Shown here one piece after another: positions 53,367-61,349 of a DNA stretch of 64,000 nucleotides. This stretch comes from a virus. Position numbers and translations under genes: made by a program. The notes beneath the pieces are model-generated. The model was given only the letters and a program-made list of their open reading frames with translations. It was not told the origin of the DNA and made no database searches. The DNA lies in the IMG/VR virus record IMGVR_UViG_3300036770_003925, positions 1 to 64,000 of that record; one strand, given 5' to 3'. How positions within the stretch are numbered: position 1 is the first letter of the stretch; each line of letters opens with the position of its first letter.

Positions 53367-53387
53367 AGGGAGGATAACATCCTCCCT
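53367..53387 (+). terminator. 9-bp hairpin after gp32-like gene
   Basis: AGGGAGGAT/ATCCTCCCT with loop AAC and no T-run. More likely an mRNA 3'-end stabiliser or attenuator than a strong terminator. Confidence 0.45.
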
Positions 53388-53403
53388 AATTTAGGAGAAT
53401 ACC

Positions 53404-53640
53404 ATGACATTACCAGATGAAAGATACCGAGCCCTTAAGCAAGGTAAACGGTTATTGGAAGAATTATGCGATCCAGGTCGCACACCACGAGTACCTGCAT
53501 TGATTAGAGATAGAGCAAGGGCAGCATTAAAACATTATCCAAGTGATTACGAATTAGATCGTATTGCTGATAGTTGCCCAGATATCCTTGATAAAGTCTC
53601 ATTTAATGATAGAATGTATATGAAAGTGGCAAACAAATAA
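53404..53640 (+). CDS. BPSL0761-family protein, 78 aa
   Basis: MTLPDERYRALKQGKRLLEEL, then RTPRVPALIRDRARAALKHYPSDYELD. The order LPDER, P-x-L-I-R-x2-A-R, LKHYPS is the pattern of the BPSL0761 family, which I recall from Burkholderiales chromosomes and phages. Function unknown. It sits between ssb and uvsX with a Shine-Dalgarno TAGGAG. Confidence 0.65.
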   Translation: MTLPDERYRALKQGKRLLEELCDPGRTPRVPALIRDRARAALKHYPSDYELDRIADSCPDILDKVSFNDRMYMKVANK

Positions 53641-53653
53641 TAAGGAGAGACCC

Positions 53654-54721
53654 TTGGGGAAACCATTTGATGTTAGCAAATTTAGAAAAGATATTACCAA
53701 GTCCATTGAAGGACTTAGTATCGGATTTAACGACCCAACAGATTGGGTTAGTACAGGAAATCACGCACTTAATTATCTCATTAGTGGTGATTTTAATAAA
53801 GGGGTACCTCTTGGTAAAGTTACTGTCTTTGCCGGAGAGTCAGGATCAGGAAAAAGTTACATATGTGCGGGCAACCTTGTCCGTCACGCACAACAACAAG
53901 GAATCTTTGTAGTATTAGTTGATACTGAAAACGCACTTGATGAAGATTGGTTACATAACTTGGGAGTTGATACGAACGAGGAAAAACTATTAAAACTAAA
54001 CATGGCAATGATTGATGATGTTGCTAAAACAATTAGTGAATTTATGAAGGGCTATCGTATTATTCCAAATGAAGACCGTCCTAAAGTATTATTCATTATT
54101 GATAGTTTAGGAATGTTACTCACTCCAACCGATGTTAATCAATTTGAAGGCGGTGATTTAAAAGGTGATATGGGTCGTAAACCAAAAGCATTAACAGCAC
54201 TTGTAAGAAATTGTGTTAATATGTTTGGTAGCCATAATGTAGGATTAGTCGCAACTAATCACACTTATGCTAGTCAAGATATGTTTGATCCTGATGATAA
54301 AATCAGTGGTGGGCAAGGCTTTATCTATGCAAGTTCAATTGTAGTAGCAATGAAAAAATTGAAACTTAAAGAAGATGAAGATGGCAATAAAACAAGTGAA
54401 GTACTTGGTATTCGTAGCGCATGTAAGGTTATGAAAACAAGATATGCGAAACCTTTTGAAAGCGTACAAGTAAAGATCCCATATTCCACAGGAATGAATC
54501 CATATAGTGGATTATTAGACTTGTTTGAAAAATCAGGATTATTAGTTAAAGAAGGTAATAGGTTAAGTTATACTACGCTTGATGGCGAGATTATCAAATA
54601 CTTTCGTAAAGGTTGGGAAACTAATAGTGATGGATGTTTAGATAAGGTTATGAGTGAGTATAGTAAAAGAAATGAAAATAAACTAAGTAATGTAACAACT
54701 GAGGAGGAAGTTACAGAATGA
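53654..54721 (+). CDS. uvsX: UvsX/RecA-type recombinase
   Basis: 355 residues starting with TTG, set by the AAGGAGA 6 nt before it. Walker A GESGSGKS near 58, Walker B VLFIIDSLGML near 155, and L2-like region ATNHTYASQDMFDPDDKISGG. It drives strand exchange and recombination-dependent replication. Overlaps the next gene by 4 nt. Confidence 0.92.
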   Translation: MGKPFDVSKFRKDITKSIEGLSIGFNDPTDWVSTGNHALNYLISGDFNKGVPLGKVTVFAGESGSGKSYICAGNLVRHAQQQGIFVVLVDTENALDEDWLHNLGVDTNEEKLLKLNMAMIDDVAKTISEFMKGYRIIPNEDRPKVLFIIDSLGMLLTPTDVNQFEGGDLKGDMGRKPKALTALVRNCVNMFGSHNVGLVATNHTYASQDMFDPDDKISGGQGFIYASSIVVAMKKLKLKEDEDGNKTSEVLGIRSACKVMKTRYAKPFESVQVKIPYSTGMNPYSGLLDLFEKSGLLVKEGNRLSYTTLDGEIIKYFRKGWETNSDGCLDKVMSEYSKRNENKLSNVTTEEEVTE

Positions 54722-54963
54722 GTTTGACATTGATAAGTGAAGCATGGGAAGCATTGCGCCAACATATCCAACTGGCAGATAAAAGTGATGCCGCTGATTC
54801 ATTAGTTAATTTACTAATTGATCATGGATATGATGTTGATGAAATCAAAGAGAATTTTCGTGGTGACAAAGATATCGCAAATGCTTTAGTTTATTTTTCA
54901 GAGCAGGAAGAGTACGAAGAAGATTGGGAAGACGAAGACACATCCGACGACGATGAATGGTGA
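54718..54963 (+). CDS. Small acidic protein, 81 aa
   Basis: Helical N-terminus (SLTLISEAWEALRQHIQLAD), then a strongly acidic C-terminus (EEYEEDWEDEDTSDDDEW). Lying between uvsX and the UvsY-like gene, it may act in recombination or as a DNA mimic; function unknown. Such small acidic genes are common at this spot in T4-like aquatic phages. Confidence 0.6.
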   Translation: MSLTLISEAWEALRQHIQLADKSDAADSLVNLLIDHGYDVDEIKENFRGDKDIANALVYFSEQEEYEEDWEDEDTSDDDEW

Positions 54964-54967
54964 TTGA

Positions 54968-55426
54968 GTGAATTACTACTCAAAGATAACGGATGATCTG
55001 TCCGTTATCCCTGATTTTATTAGCCATTATGAAAACGAATTACATTTGGCTAAACGTGATGTTAAGATATTTGGTAATGTTGAGAAAAATGTATCATCAT
55101 TACCAGGTATCACAGAACATCGTTTTAATCAACTGCAAGAAATCGAAGCAGTATTAAATTTCTTAAACATACAATTAAAGAAAATTCGCCGAAAACATTT
55201 TCAAAAATACCTAGAGGCGTATAATAGAGTATTGACTAGCCGTGATGCTGAAAAGTATGTTGATGGCGAGGATGAAGTAATTGATTTTGAAACTATTATT
55301 AATGACGTAGCATTGCTTAGAAATAAATGGTTGGGTGTAATGAAAGGACTTGACAGTAAAAATTTTATGTTAGGTCATATCGTTAGGTTACGTTCAGCTG
55401 GTATGGAAGATGTTACTGTAAGTTAA
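54968..55426 (+). CDS. uvsY: UvsY-like recombination mediator
   Basis: 152 residues from a GTG start; no ATG fits this frame. Helical, with LNIQLKKIRRKHFQKYLEAYNRVLTSRDAEKYVDG in the middle and LLRNKWLGVMKGLDSKNFML near the end. These match the order of the UvsY family (helix, DAEKY-type block, terminal helix that meets ssDNA). UvsY loads UvsX onto gp32-coated DNA. Gene order gp32-uvsX-uvsY supports the call. Confidence 0.7.
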   Translation: MNYYSKITDDLSVIPDFISHYENELHLAKRDVKIFGNVEKNVSSLPGITEHRFNQLQEIEAVLNFLNIQLKKIRRKHFQKYLEAYNRVLTSRDAEKYVDGEDEVIDFETIINDVALLRNKWLGVMKGLDSKNFMLGHIVRLRSAGMEDVTVS

Positions 55427-55434
55427 GGAAAGAT

Positions 55435-56148
55435 ATGACAAACGTAGTAAAAAATTTAACAGTTAAATCAAGTTTGGCTGATTTGTTTTTAGAAATTCCA
55501 GAAAAAGCAGAAGCATTACAAACTGTAAAAATACCTTTACTTGTAATTGCTTGTTGTGCTTATAGATTATCTGAAAACAGATCAGAAAAATATTCTATTT
55601 TAGATAATCTTGTATTAAAAGGTGTAAATGAATCTGATTATATATTAGCAGATAAGATTAAAGATTATTATAGTAAAAAACTAGCGTGGTTAAAACTAAA
55701 AGGAAATAAACTAACTAAGTTTCGTGAAGAACTTGGGAACCTTCTATATGATGATTTTAGTACACAATTAGGTGAGTATACCTATCCATCAAAATATATG
55801 GGTATGGCGTATCGTTTACCTTATTTTTATTGTTACGATACTAGTGTAGATGAATTCTGTACAAAAGATAACATTTCATACATACCATTTAAGGGTAGTA
55901 AATCATTAATTTATATTACTGTGTTAAAAAGATATGTAAGGCATCAATTATGGTATGATTATTATTTTCATGATGAAAATAACTTTAAATATTTTATCCC
56001 AATAAGTAAAGAAAATACTTGTCGCAGTTTAGTAGATAATATTTTAAAAAAACATACATTAGTGGTAAGTGGAGTTTTTAAAGTTGTTAGAAATGATTAT
56101 GATTTTTATGTGCCAAACAACGACAAATATATATTAGATATTGAGTAA
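55435..56148 (+). CDS. Hypothetical phage protein, 237 aa
   Basis: No recognised motif. Helical N-terminal half (KSSLADLFLEIPEKAEALQT), aromatic-rich C-terminal half (MAYRLPYFYCYDTSVDEF; HQLWYDYYFHDEN). AAGGAAAG Shine-Dalgarno. It is probably co-transcribed with uvsY and the downstream oxygenase. Confidence 0.5.
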   Translation: MTNVVKNLTVKSSLADLFLEIPEKAEALQTVKIPLLVIACCAYRLSENRSEKYSILDNLVLKGVNESDYILADKIKDYYSKKLAWLKLKGNKLTKFREELGNLLYDDFSTQLGEYTYPSKYMGMAYRLPYFYCYDTSVDEFCTKDNISYIPFKGSKSLIYITVLKRYVRHQLWYDYYFHDENNFKYFIPISKENTCRSLVDNILKKHTLVVSGVFKVVRNDYDFYVPNNDKYILDIE

Positions 56149-56149
56149 T

Positions 56150-56746
56150 ATGATAGTACCAACACATACTAATTATTATGTAAAAGTTTTTGACAATGTA
56201 TTAGAGAAGAAATTTTGTCAGAAAATTATTACACGGATTAATAAAAATGATGTTAATTGGCTCACACATAATTGGAATGTAGGGTATGATAAAGAAACAG
56301 GGGAAAATCTTCCCAACCAATCAATTCATGACCAAGAACTTTCAATTGTAACCATTGAAACAAAAGAAGCAAGGTTATTAACAGATAACTTATGGGAAGT
56401 TATTAGACGTTATTATGATGAGGTATTAGAAGGATTCACTTGGTATACTGGTTGGGAAGGGTACTCACATGTACGTTTTAATAAGTATGATGTTAATACA
56501 AAAATGAGTAAACATTGTGACCACATTAAAACATTATTCACAGGTAATCGTCGAGGAATACCTGTGCTTACTGTGTTAGGAGCATTAAATGACAATTATG
56601 AAGGTGGTAATTTAATTATTGGAAATGATGAAGTGATATTAAAAACAGGGTCTGTTGTAATATTTCCTAGTAATTTTATGTATCCTCATGAAGTGCAATT
56701 AGTAACTAAAGGTACACGTTATAGTTTTGTAAGTTGGGTATATTGA
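56150..56746 (+). CDS. 2-oxoglutarate/Fe(II) oxygenase (prolyl-4-hydroxylase-like)
   Basis: 198 residues. The iron ligands are H-x-D in KHCDHIK (H122, D124) and a distal His in MYPHEVQLV (H180), with Arg in GTRYSF (R190) to bind 2-oxoglutarate. GALNDNYEGGNLII is the conserved double-stranded beta-helix strand. The ATG at 56150 is preferred over the TTG nine bases upstream. These enzymes hydroxylate proteins or nucleic-acid bases; the substrate is unknown. Common in T4-like aquatic phages. Confidence 0.8.
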   Translation: MIVPTHTNYYVKVFDNVLEKKFCQKIITRINKNDVNWLTHNWNVGYDKETGENLPNQSIHDQELSIVTIETKEARLLTDNLWEVIRRYYDEVLEGFTWYTGWEGYSHVRFNKYDVNTKMSKHCDHIKTLFTGNRRGIPVLTVLGALNDNYEGGNLIIGNDEVILKTGSVVIFPSNFMYPHEVQLVTKGTRYSFVSWVY

Positions 56747-56752
56747 CACAAA

Positions 56753-56770
56753 TTGTAATAATTCTGTAAT
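56753..56770 (+). promoter_or_regulatory. Pho box 1 (PhoB site) before phoX
   Basis: TTGTAAT-AATT-CTGTAAT: two 7-bp direct repeats separated by 4 bp, the PhoB pattern. TAATAT (56781-56786) lies 10 bp downstream, where the -10 of PhoB promoters sits. ATTGACA 11 bp upstream continues the 11-bp period. Confidence 0.8.
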
Positions 56771-56823
56771 AATAATATGCTAATATATATGTAAATATAA
56801 AAAATCATTTACAGGAGAAAACA

Positions 56824-59028
56824 ATGAATGATATTGAAAACACCTCTAATAATAAACATTTAAGTGAAATTATTAGTGAGATGATGATTAATCCTAATCG
56901 CCGTAATTTCTTAAAAGGAAGTTCGGCTTTTTTAACGGCGGCGACAGGGGCAACTTTAGCAGGCTGTGCTAGTAGTGATGATGATCTACTACCAACACCT
57001 AGCACACTGAGTTTCGAAGCAGTTCCAAAGAACACCTTTGACAAGGTTACATTGCCCCCGGGTTATCAATTCACAGTGCTACATGGCACAGGAGATAGGC
57101 TAGTCAGTACTATCCCTGCCTATTCAAACAAGGGCGTGGAGACAGATGATTGGAGTCAGCGAGTAGGTGACCACCACGATGGCATTGAATTATTTCATAT
57201 TGATGCCAATGGTAAGTATACTACACAGATGACTGGTCGTGCTGTGTTGGCAATGAATCACGAAAGTTCAGCAGACGCACATTTTTTCCATCCCCATGGG
57301 CAAACCAGTAACGGTCAAAATGGTAAAAAGTTTGATCAGTTTGGTCAATGGGATTTGGGTGTTCGTCCCGGATTAGAAGTATTAAAAGAAATCAATCACC
57401 ACGGTGTCAGTCTCGTGGAGATTAACAAGGGTAGCACAGGTTGGACATACAAGGTAGATAGCGGATTAAATAGAAGGGTTACGGCACAAACTCCCGTGCG
57501 AATCAGCGGACCGGCCGCAGACATGGCTAACATAAAAGGTTTAATGTCTACCAAATTTGATCCAACAGGTGCTACTGCTCGAGGCACATTAAACAACTGC
57601 GGCACAGGGTCTACACCTTGGGGCACCATGTTGACCTGTGAAGAAAACTGGGCTGTATATACTCATATGCCCAAAGGCAGCAATCCAGTAGATGCCAGAC
57701 TGGTTCAAACTCGCAAGCGTTATGGCGTAGCAGCAGAACCACTATCCGGTAGTGCCACAGCCAGCACCAGTCAAGGATGGCATACTCCTTCAGACCTACC
57801 CGACACAGGCCTGCGTTTTAGTCGCTGGGATACCAGTGCTCGTGGAGCCACAGCACATGAAGACTTTCGCAATGAACCACATACTTTTGGTTACAATGTA
57901 GAAATTGATCCTCTCAATCCCAATGCTCAACCAGCCAAGCGTGTGGCCATGGGTCGTTTCGCACACGAAGCCGCTGTATATGGTAAACTAGAAGCAGGTA
58001 AGCCTGTGGTGTTTTACATGGGCTGCGATAGTCGTAATGAGTATATCTATAAGTTTGTCAGTGCTCAACCTTGGAACCCTGCTGATGTAGGCGGCGGTAT
58101 GGCTGCTGGTGACAAATATCTCAACGAAGGTAAATTGTATGTGGCCAAGTTTAACAATGATGGAACAGGCACATGGATTGAATTGAGTATTGCCAATCCT
58201 GCTATTGCCAACTATGCCACATTCAAATTTAATAATCAAGCAGAAATATTTGTATTCACTCGCATAGCCGCTGATGCTGTAGGTGCTACCAAGATGGATC
58301 GTCCAGAGTGGGGTGCTGTAAATCCTGCCAATGGCGAAATCTATTTTGCCCTGACCAACAACTCAGCCAGCAATCGCACTCCAATGACCACAGATGGTGC
58401 CAATCCAAGAAGTTATGCTGATCCTGATGGCAACAAGCGCACAGGCAATCCCAATGGACATATCATTCGTTGGCGTGAGACTGCTACAGGATTTCAATGG
58501 GATATCTTCTTGTTTGGTTCAGAAGAGGACAATGCTTCCAGTAACATTTCAAAACTCACTGCCAAGAATTCGTTTAGTAGCCCAGACGGATTGTGGTTTA
58601 GCAAGGCCACAGGTCTTTGCTGGATACAGACAGATGATGGTGCGTTTACAGATGAAGTACATAATCAACTGTTAGTAGCCATTCCTGGTCGGGTAGGAGA
58701 TGGTGGGGCTCGAACCATTACCAATACACTAAGCGGTGCTACTAAAGATCAGGCCACATTTGTGGGTGCTGAATTAGGTGAGACCAAACTGCGTAGGTTC
58801 TTAACTGGCCCAGCAGGTTGTGAAATTACTGGTATTGCTGAGTCAGCAGATGGACGCACTATATTTGTCAATGTTCAGCATCCAGGCGAGGACACAGAAG
58901 CCACTTTCTGGAAAGGATCTGCTCCACAAAGTCAATGGCCAGCCAATCAAGGCTATGGATCACAAGGTCGTCCGCGTTCAGCCACTTTGGTAATCACCAA
59001 GGTTGACGGCGGACTAATAGGCGTATAA
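56824..59028 (+). CDS. phoX: Alkaline phosphatase PhoX (DUF839), Tat-exported
   Basis: 734 residues. A twin-arginine signal RRNFLK (26-31) and a lipobox-like LAGC (45-48) suggest an exported, perhaps lipid-anchored enzyme. PhoX hallmarks: MLTCEENWAVY, FYMGCDSRNEYIYKFVS, RPEWGAVNPANGEIYFALTNN and TGPAGCEITGIAESADGRT. It removes phosphate from organic phosphates using Ca/Fe. Codons are visibly richer in G and C (GCC, GGC) than in neighbouring genes, which suggests recent transfer from a host. Preceded by Pho box 1 and AGGAG. Confidence 0.9.
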   Translation: MNDIENTSNNKHLSEIISEMMINPNRRNFLKGSSAFLTAATGATLAGCASSDDDLLPTPSTLSFEAVPKNTFDKVTLPPGYQFTVLHGTGDRLVSTIPAYSNKGVETDDWSQRVGDHHDGIELFHIDANGKYTTQMTGRAVLAMNHESSADAHFFHPHGQTSNGQNGKKFDQFGQWDLGVRPGLEVLKEINHHGVSLVEINKGSTGWTYKVDSGLNRRVTAQTPVRISGPAADMANIKGLMSTKFDPTGATARGTLNNCGTGSTPWGTMLTCEENWAVYTHMPKGSNPVDARLVQTRKRYGVAAEPLSGSATASTSQGWHTPSDLPDTGLRFSRWDTSARGATAHEDFRNEPHTFGYNVEIDPLNPNAQPAKRVAMGRFAHEAAVYGKLEAGKPVVFYMGCDSRNEYIYKFVSAQPWNPADVGGGMAAGDKYLNEGKLYVAKFNNDGTGTWIELSIANPAIANYATFKFNNQAEIFVFTRIAADAVGATKMDRPEWGAVNPANGEIYFALTNNSASNRTPMTTDGANPRSYADPDGNKRTGNPNGHIIRWRETATGFQWDIFLFGSEEDNASSNISKLTAKNSFSSPDGLWFSKATGLCWIQTDDGAFTDEVHNQLLVAIPGRVGDGGARTITNTLSGATKDQATFVGAELGETKLRRFLTGPAGCEITGIAESADGRTIFVNVQHPGEDTEATFWKGSAPQSQWPANQGYGSQGRPRSATLVITKVDGGLIGV

Positions 59029-59064
59029 AATATAAACAGTACAATTTGAAATTAAAGGAAAATT

Positions 59065-60072
59065 ATGAAAAAATTATTATTAACATTAGCAACATCATTT
59101 TTTGCTTTTACAGCACAGGCAGCAGAGATTACAGGGGCAGGGGCAACCTTTCCCTATCCTATCTATGCTAAGTGGGCTGAAGCATATAACAAAGCAACAG
59201 GTAATACTCTAAACTATCAAAGTATTGGTAGTTCAGGTGGTATTCGCCAAATCAACAACAAAACGGTGTCATTCGGGGCAAGTGATGCTCCAGTAAAAGG
59301 AGAAGACCTTGACAAATTGGGACAAGTTCAATTCCCTGCTATCATCGGTGGTACTGTACCTGTTATCAATCTTGATGGTTTTAAGCCAGGTGAACTTCGT
59401 ATCACAGGACCTGTTATGGCAGAAATGTTTATGGGTAATATAACTAAATGGAATGATCCAAAATTTGCAGCCCTTAACCCAGGTAAAAAGTTACCCGATA
59501 TGAATATCACTGTGGTTCATCGTGCTGATGGTTCTGGCACCACATTTAACTGGACTGACTACCTTACTGTGATCAGCCCAGAGTGGGAAAAGCGTGTGGG
59601 TCGTGGTGCTGCTGTAAAATGGCCTGCTACCAGTTCAGTAGGAGGAAAAGGTAACGAAGGTGTTGCTGCCAATGTAAATAGAATTAAAGGCAGCATAGGT
59701 TATGTAGAATATGCATATGTTAAAAAGAATTTGATGAATTATATGCTGTTACAGAACCTGGCTGGTAACTTTGTTGCCCCTGATGATACAACTTTCGCAG
59801 CGGCCGCAGCGGGAGCAGATTGGTTCTCAGTTCCAGGAATGGGCTTGAGTATTGTAAATCAGGGCGGCAAAGATACTTGGCCTGTTACAACAGCAAGTTT
59901 TATTATTATGTATAAAGAACCTGCAGACAAAAAAGCTAGTCAAGAAGTCATCAAGTTTTTTGACTGGGCATTCAAGAACGGCAAGAAACTTAGTGAGGAA
60001 CTCGATTATGTTCATTTACCAGACAAATTACAAAATGATATCCGTAGTAAAGTTTGGAATCAAATTAAGTAA
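59065..60072 (+). CDS. pstS: Phosphate-binding periplasmic protein PstS
   Basis: 335 residues. Signal peptide ending AFTAQA, then EITGAGATFPYPIYAKW, the signature N-terminus. Phosphate ligands lie in IGSSGGIRQI and SFGASDAPV; HRADGSGTTFNWTDYL and TSSVGGKGNEGVAANV are family blocks. It binds phosphate for the PstCAB transporter, which the host must supply, as no transporter genes are here. Probably co-transcribed with phoX (36-nt gap). Confidence 0.95.
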   Translation: MKKLLLTLATSFFAFTAQAAEITGAGATFPYPIYAKWAEAYNKATGNTLNYQSIGSSGGIRQINNKTVSFGASDAPVKGEDLDKLGQVQFPAIIGGTVPVINLDGFKPGELRITGPVMAEMFMGNITKWNDPKFAALNPGKKLPDMNITVVHRADGSGTTFNWTDYLTVISPEWEKRVGRGAAVKWPATSSVGGKGNEGVAANVNRIKGSIGYVEYAYVKKNLMNYMLLQNLAGNFVAPDDTTFAAAAAGADWFSVPGMGLSIVNQGGKDTWPVTTASFIIMYKEPADKKASQEVIKFFDWAFKNGKKLSEELDYVHLPDKLQNDIRSKVWNQIK

Positions 60073-60090
60073 TTGTCATAAAATTGTAGT
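60073..60090 (+). promoter_or_regulatory. Pho box 2 before the plcP operon
   Basis: TTGTCAT-AAAA-TTGTAGT: again 7-4-7, starting in the base after the pstS stop. A candidate -10 (TGATAT or TATCCT, 60101-60109) follows. Confidence 0.75.
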
Positions 60091-60161
60091 AATAAAAAAT
60101 TGATATCCTTGTAAATAGTGTTGAGAGTCACAAGCTCTCAATACTAACAAGGAGTCACAAA

Positions 60162-60377
60162 ATGAAACTTGAAATGCGTGCCTGGGATCTAGATGTCAAA
60201 TTGGAATTAGAAGATGATGACAGTCTAGACCAATTACAGGTTTTGGATACAGTAAAGAATTTACTTGAAACATTAGCACAGTATGAAAAGGTTGATATAA
60301 CAATTAAACAATTATATACTGAAGAAAATGTTCAAGACCGTCATATTGAAGATGACGATCACGATATAATGGCTTAA
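60162..60377 (+). CDS. Small acidic protein of the Pho island, 71 aa
   Basis: MKLEMRAWDLDVKLELEDDDSLDQLQ... ending HIEDDDHDIMA; acidic, alpha/beta, with AAGGAG before the start. First gene after Pho box 2. Unrecognised; may serve the lipid genes behind it or be an unrelated phage protein. Confidence 0.5.
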   Translation: MKLEMRAWDLDVKLELEDDDSLDQLQVLDTVKNLLETLAQYEKVDITIKQLYTEENVQDRHIEDDDHDIMA

Positions 60378-60400
60378 GTAGTACAGGTTCTCCTAATGAA

Positions 60401-61183
60401 ATGGTTTATAACGCTATCTTTATATCAGATGTACATTTGGGCACGAAGGGATGTAAGGCAGAACTTTTATCAAATTTTCTAAAACATAATTCTTCAACAA
60501 AGTTATATCTTATAGGTGATATAATAGACGGCTGGAAGATACAACAAAATAAATGGGTCTGGAAACAGACCCATTCCAATGTAATACGCAGGATATTAGG
60601 TCTTGCTAAACGGGGCACAGAAGTAGTGTATGTATTAGGTAATCATGATGAGTTCATCAGACCATTATTACCCTACAACATAAATTTTGGTAAAATCAAA
60701 ATAGCAAATCAATATACCCATAGTGGTATTGATGGCAAGAAATATTTAGTGGTACACGGAGATTTATTTGATGGAATAACAAGATTAGCTCCATGGATAA
60801 GTTTTTTTGGAGATAAAGCATATGATGTTCTTTTATCACTTAATACCCAGTTTAATCGTATTCGTCACCGTTTTGGCTTCGGCTATTGGAGTCTTAGTCA
60901 ATATCTTAAGCACAGAGTTAAACGGGCTATGGATTTCATTTTTAGATTTGAGAATAATTTGGCTGATTATTGTATTAAGCGTGGGTTTGACGGAGTTATA
61001 TGTGGTCATATACATCATGCTGAAATCAAAACAATTAAAGGTATACGATATATGAACGATGGAGATTGGGTAGAAAGTTGTACAGCATTAGTAGAACACA
61101 CAGATGGTAGTTGGGAAATAATTTATTGGACAAAGGAATTGTTAGATGTGGATATTGTTTCTAATAGTGGTCAACATATATGA
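60401..61183 (+). CDS. plcP: PlcP-family metallophosphoesterase (phospholipid remodelling)
   Basis: 260 residues of the COG2908 calcineurin-like fold. Metal ligands: SDVHLG (D10, H12), GDIIDGW (D40), GNHDE (N81, H82), VVHGDLFDG (H119) and CGHIHHAE near 205. The ending MNDGDWVESCTALVEH matches the PlcP branch as I recall it, rather than short LpxH enzymes. PlcP is a phospholipase C that turns membrane phospholipids into diacylglycerol under phosphate limitation. The Pho box and the adjacent GT4 gene support this over the LpxH reading. Confidence 0.7.
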   Translation: MVYNAIFISDVHLGTKGCKAELLSNFLKHNSSTKLYLIGDIIDGWKIQQNKWVWKQTHSNVIRRILGLAKRGTEVVYVLGNHDEFIRPLLPYNINFGKIKIANQYTHSGIDGKKYLVVHGDLFDGITRLAPWISFFGDKAYDVLLSLNTQFNRIRHRFGFGYWSLSQYLKHRVKRAMDFIFRFENNLADYCIKRGFDGVICGHIHHAEIKTIKGIRYMNDGDWVESCTALVEHTDGSWEIIYWTKELLDVDIVSNSGQHI

Positions 61184-61349
61184 CCCAACTGACATTCCTG
61201 GAAGAATACAACTACAATTTAAAGATGAAGTTACTTGTAGTGTAGCGTTACAAAACATGAATTATTGGGTTAAGTTTTCTTGGTTTAAAGTAGAGGGTAA
61301 ATGTGAAAAAAATACTGATAGTAACAGACAATATACGAGACCAAATTAA
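61146..61349 (+). CDS. Small membrane-anchored phage protein, 67 aa
   Basis: MWILFLIVVNIYDPTDIPGR starts with a short membrane helix; FKDEVTCSVALQNMNYWVKF follows. Comparable tiny proteins occur in T4-like phages. It overlaps plcP by 38 nt and the glycosyltransferase start by 47 nt in another frame. No function known. Confidence 0.5.
   Translation: MWILFLIVVNIYDPTDIPGRIQLQFKDEVTCSVALQNMNYWVKFSWFKVEGKCEKNTDSNRQYTRPN

Noticed and set aside
60401-61183. LpxH (UDP-2,3-diacylglucosamine hydrolase) as the function
   Set aside because: Same superfamily, but the Pho box, the neighbouring GT4 gene and the C-terminal block favour PlcP; kept as the alternative.
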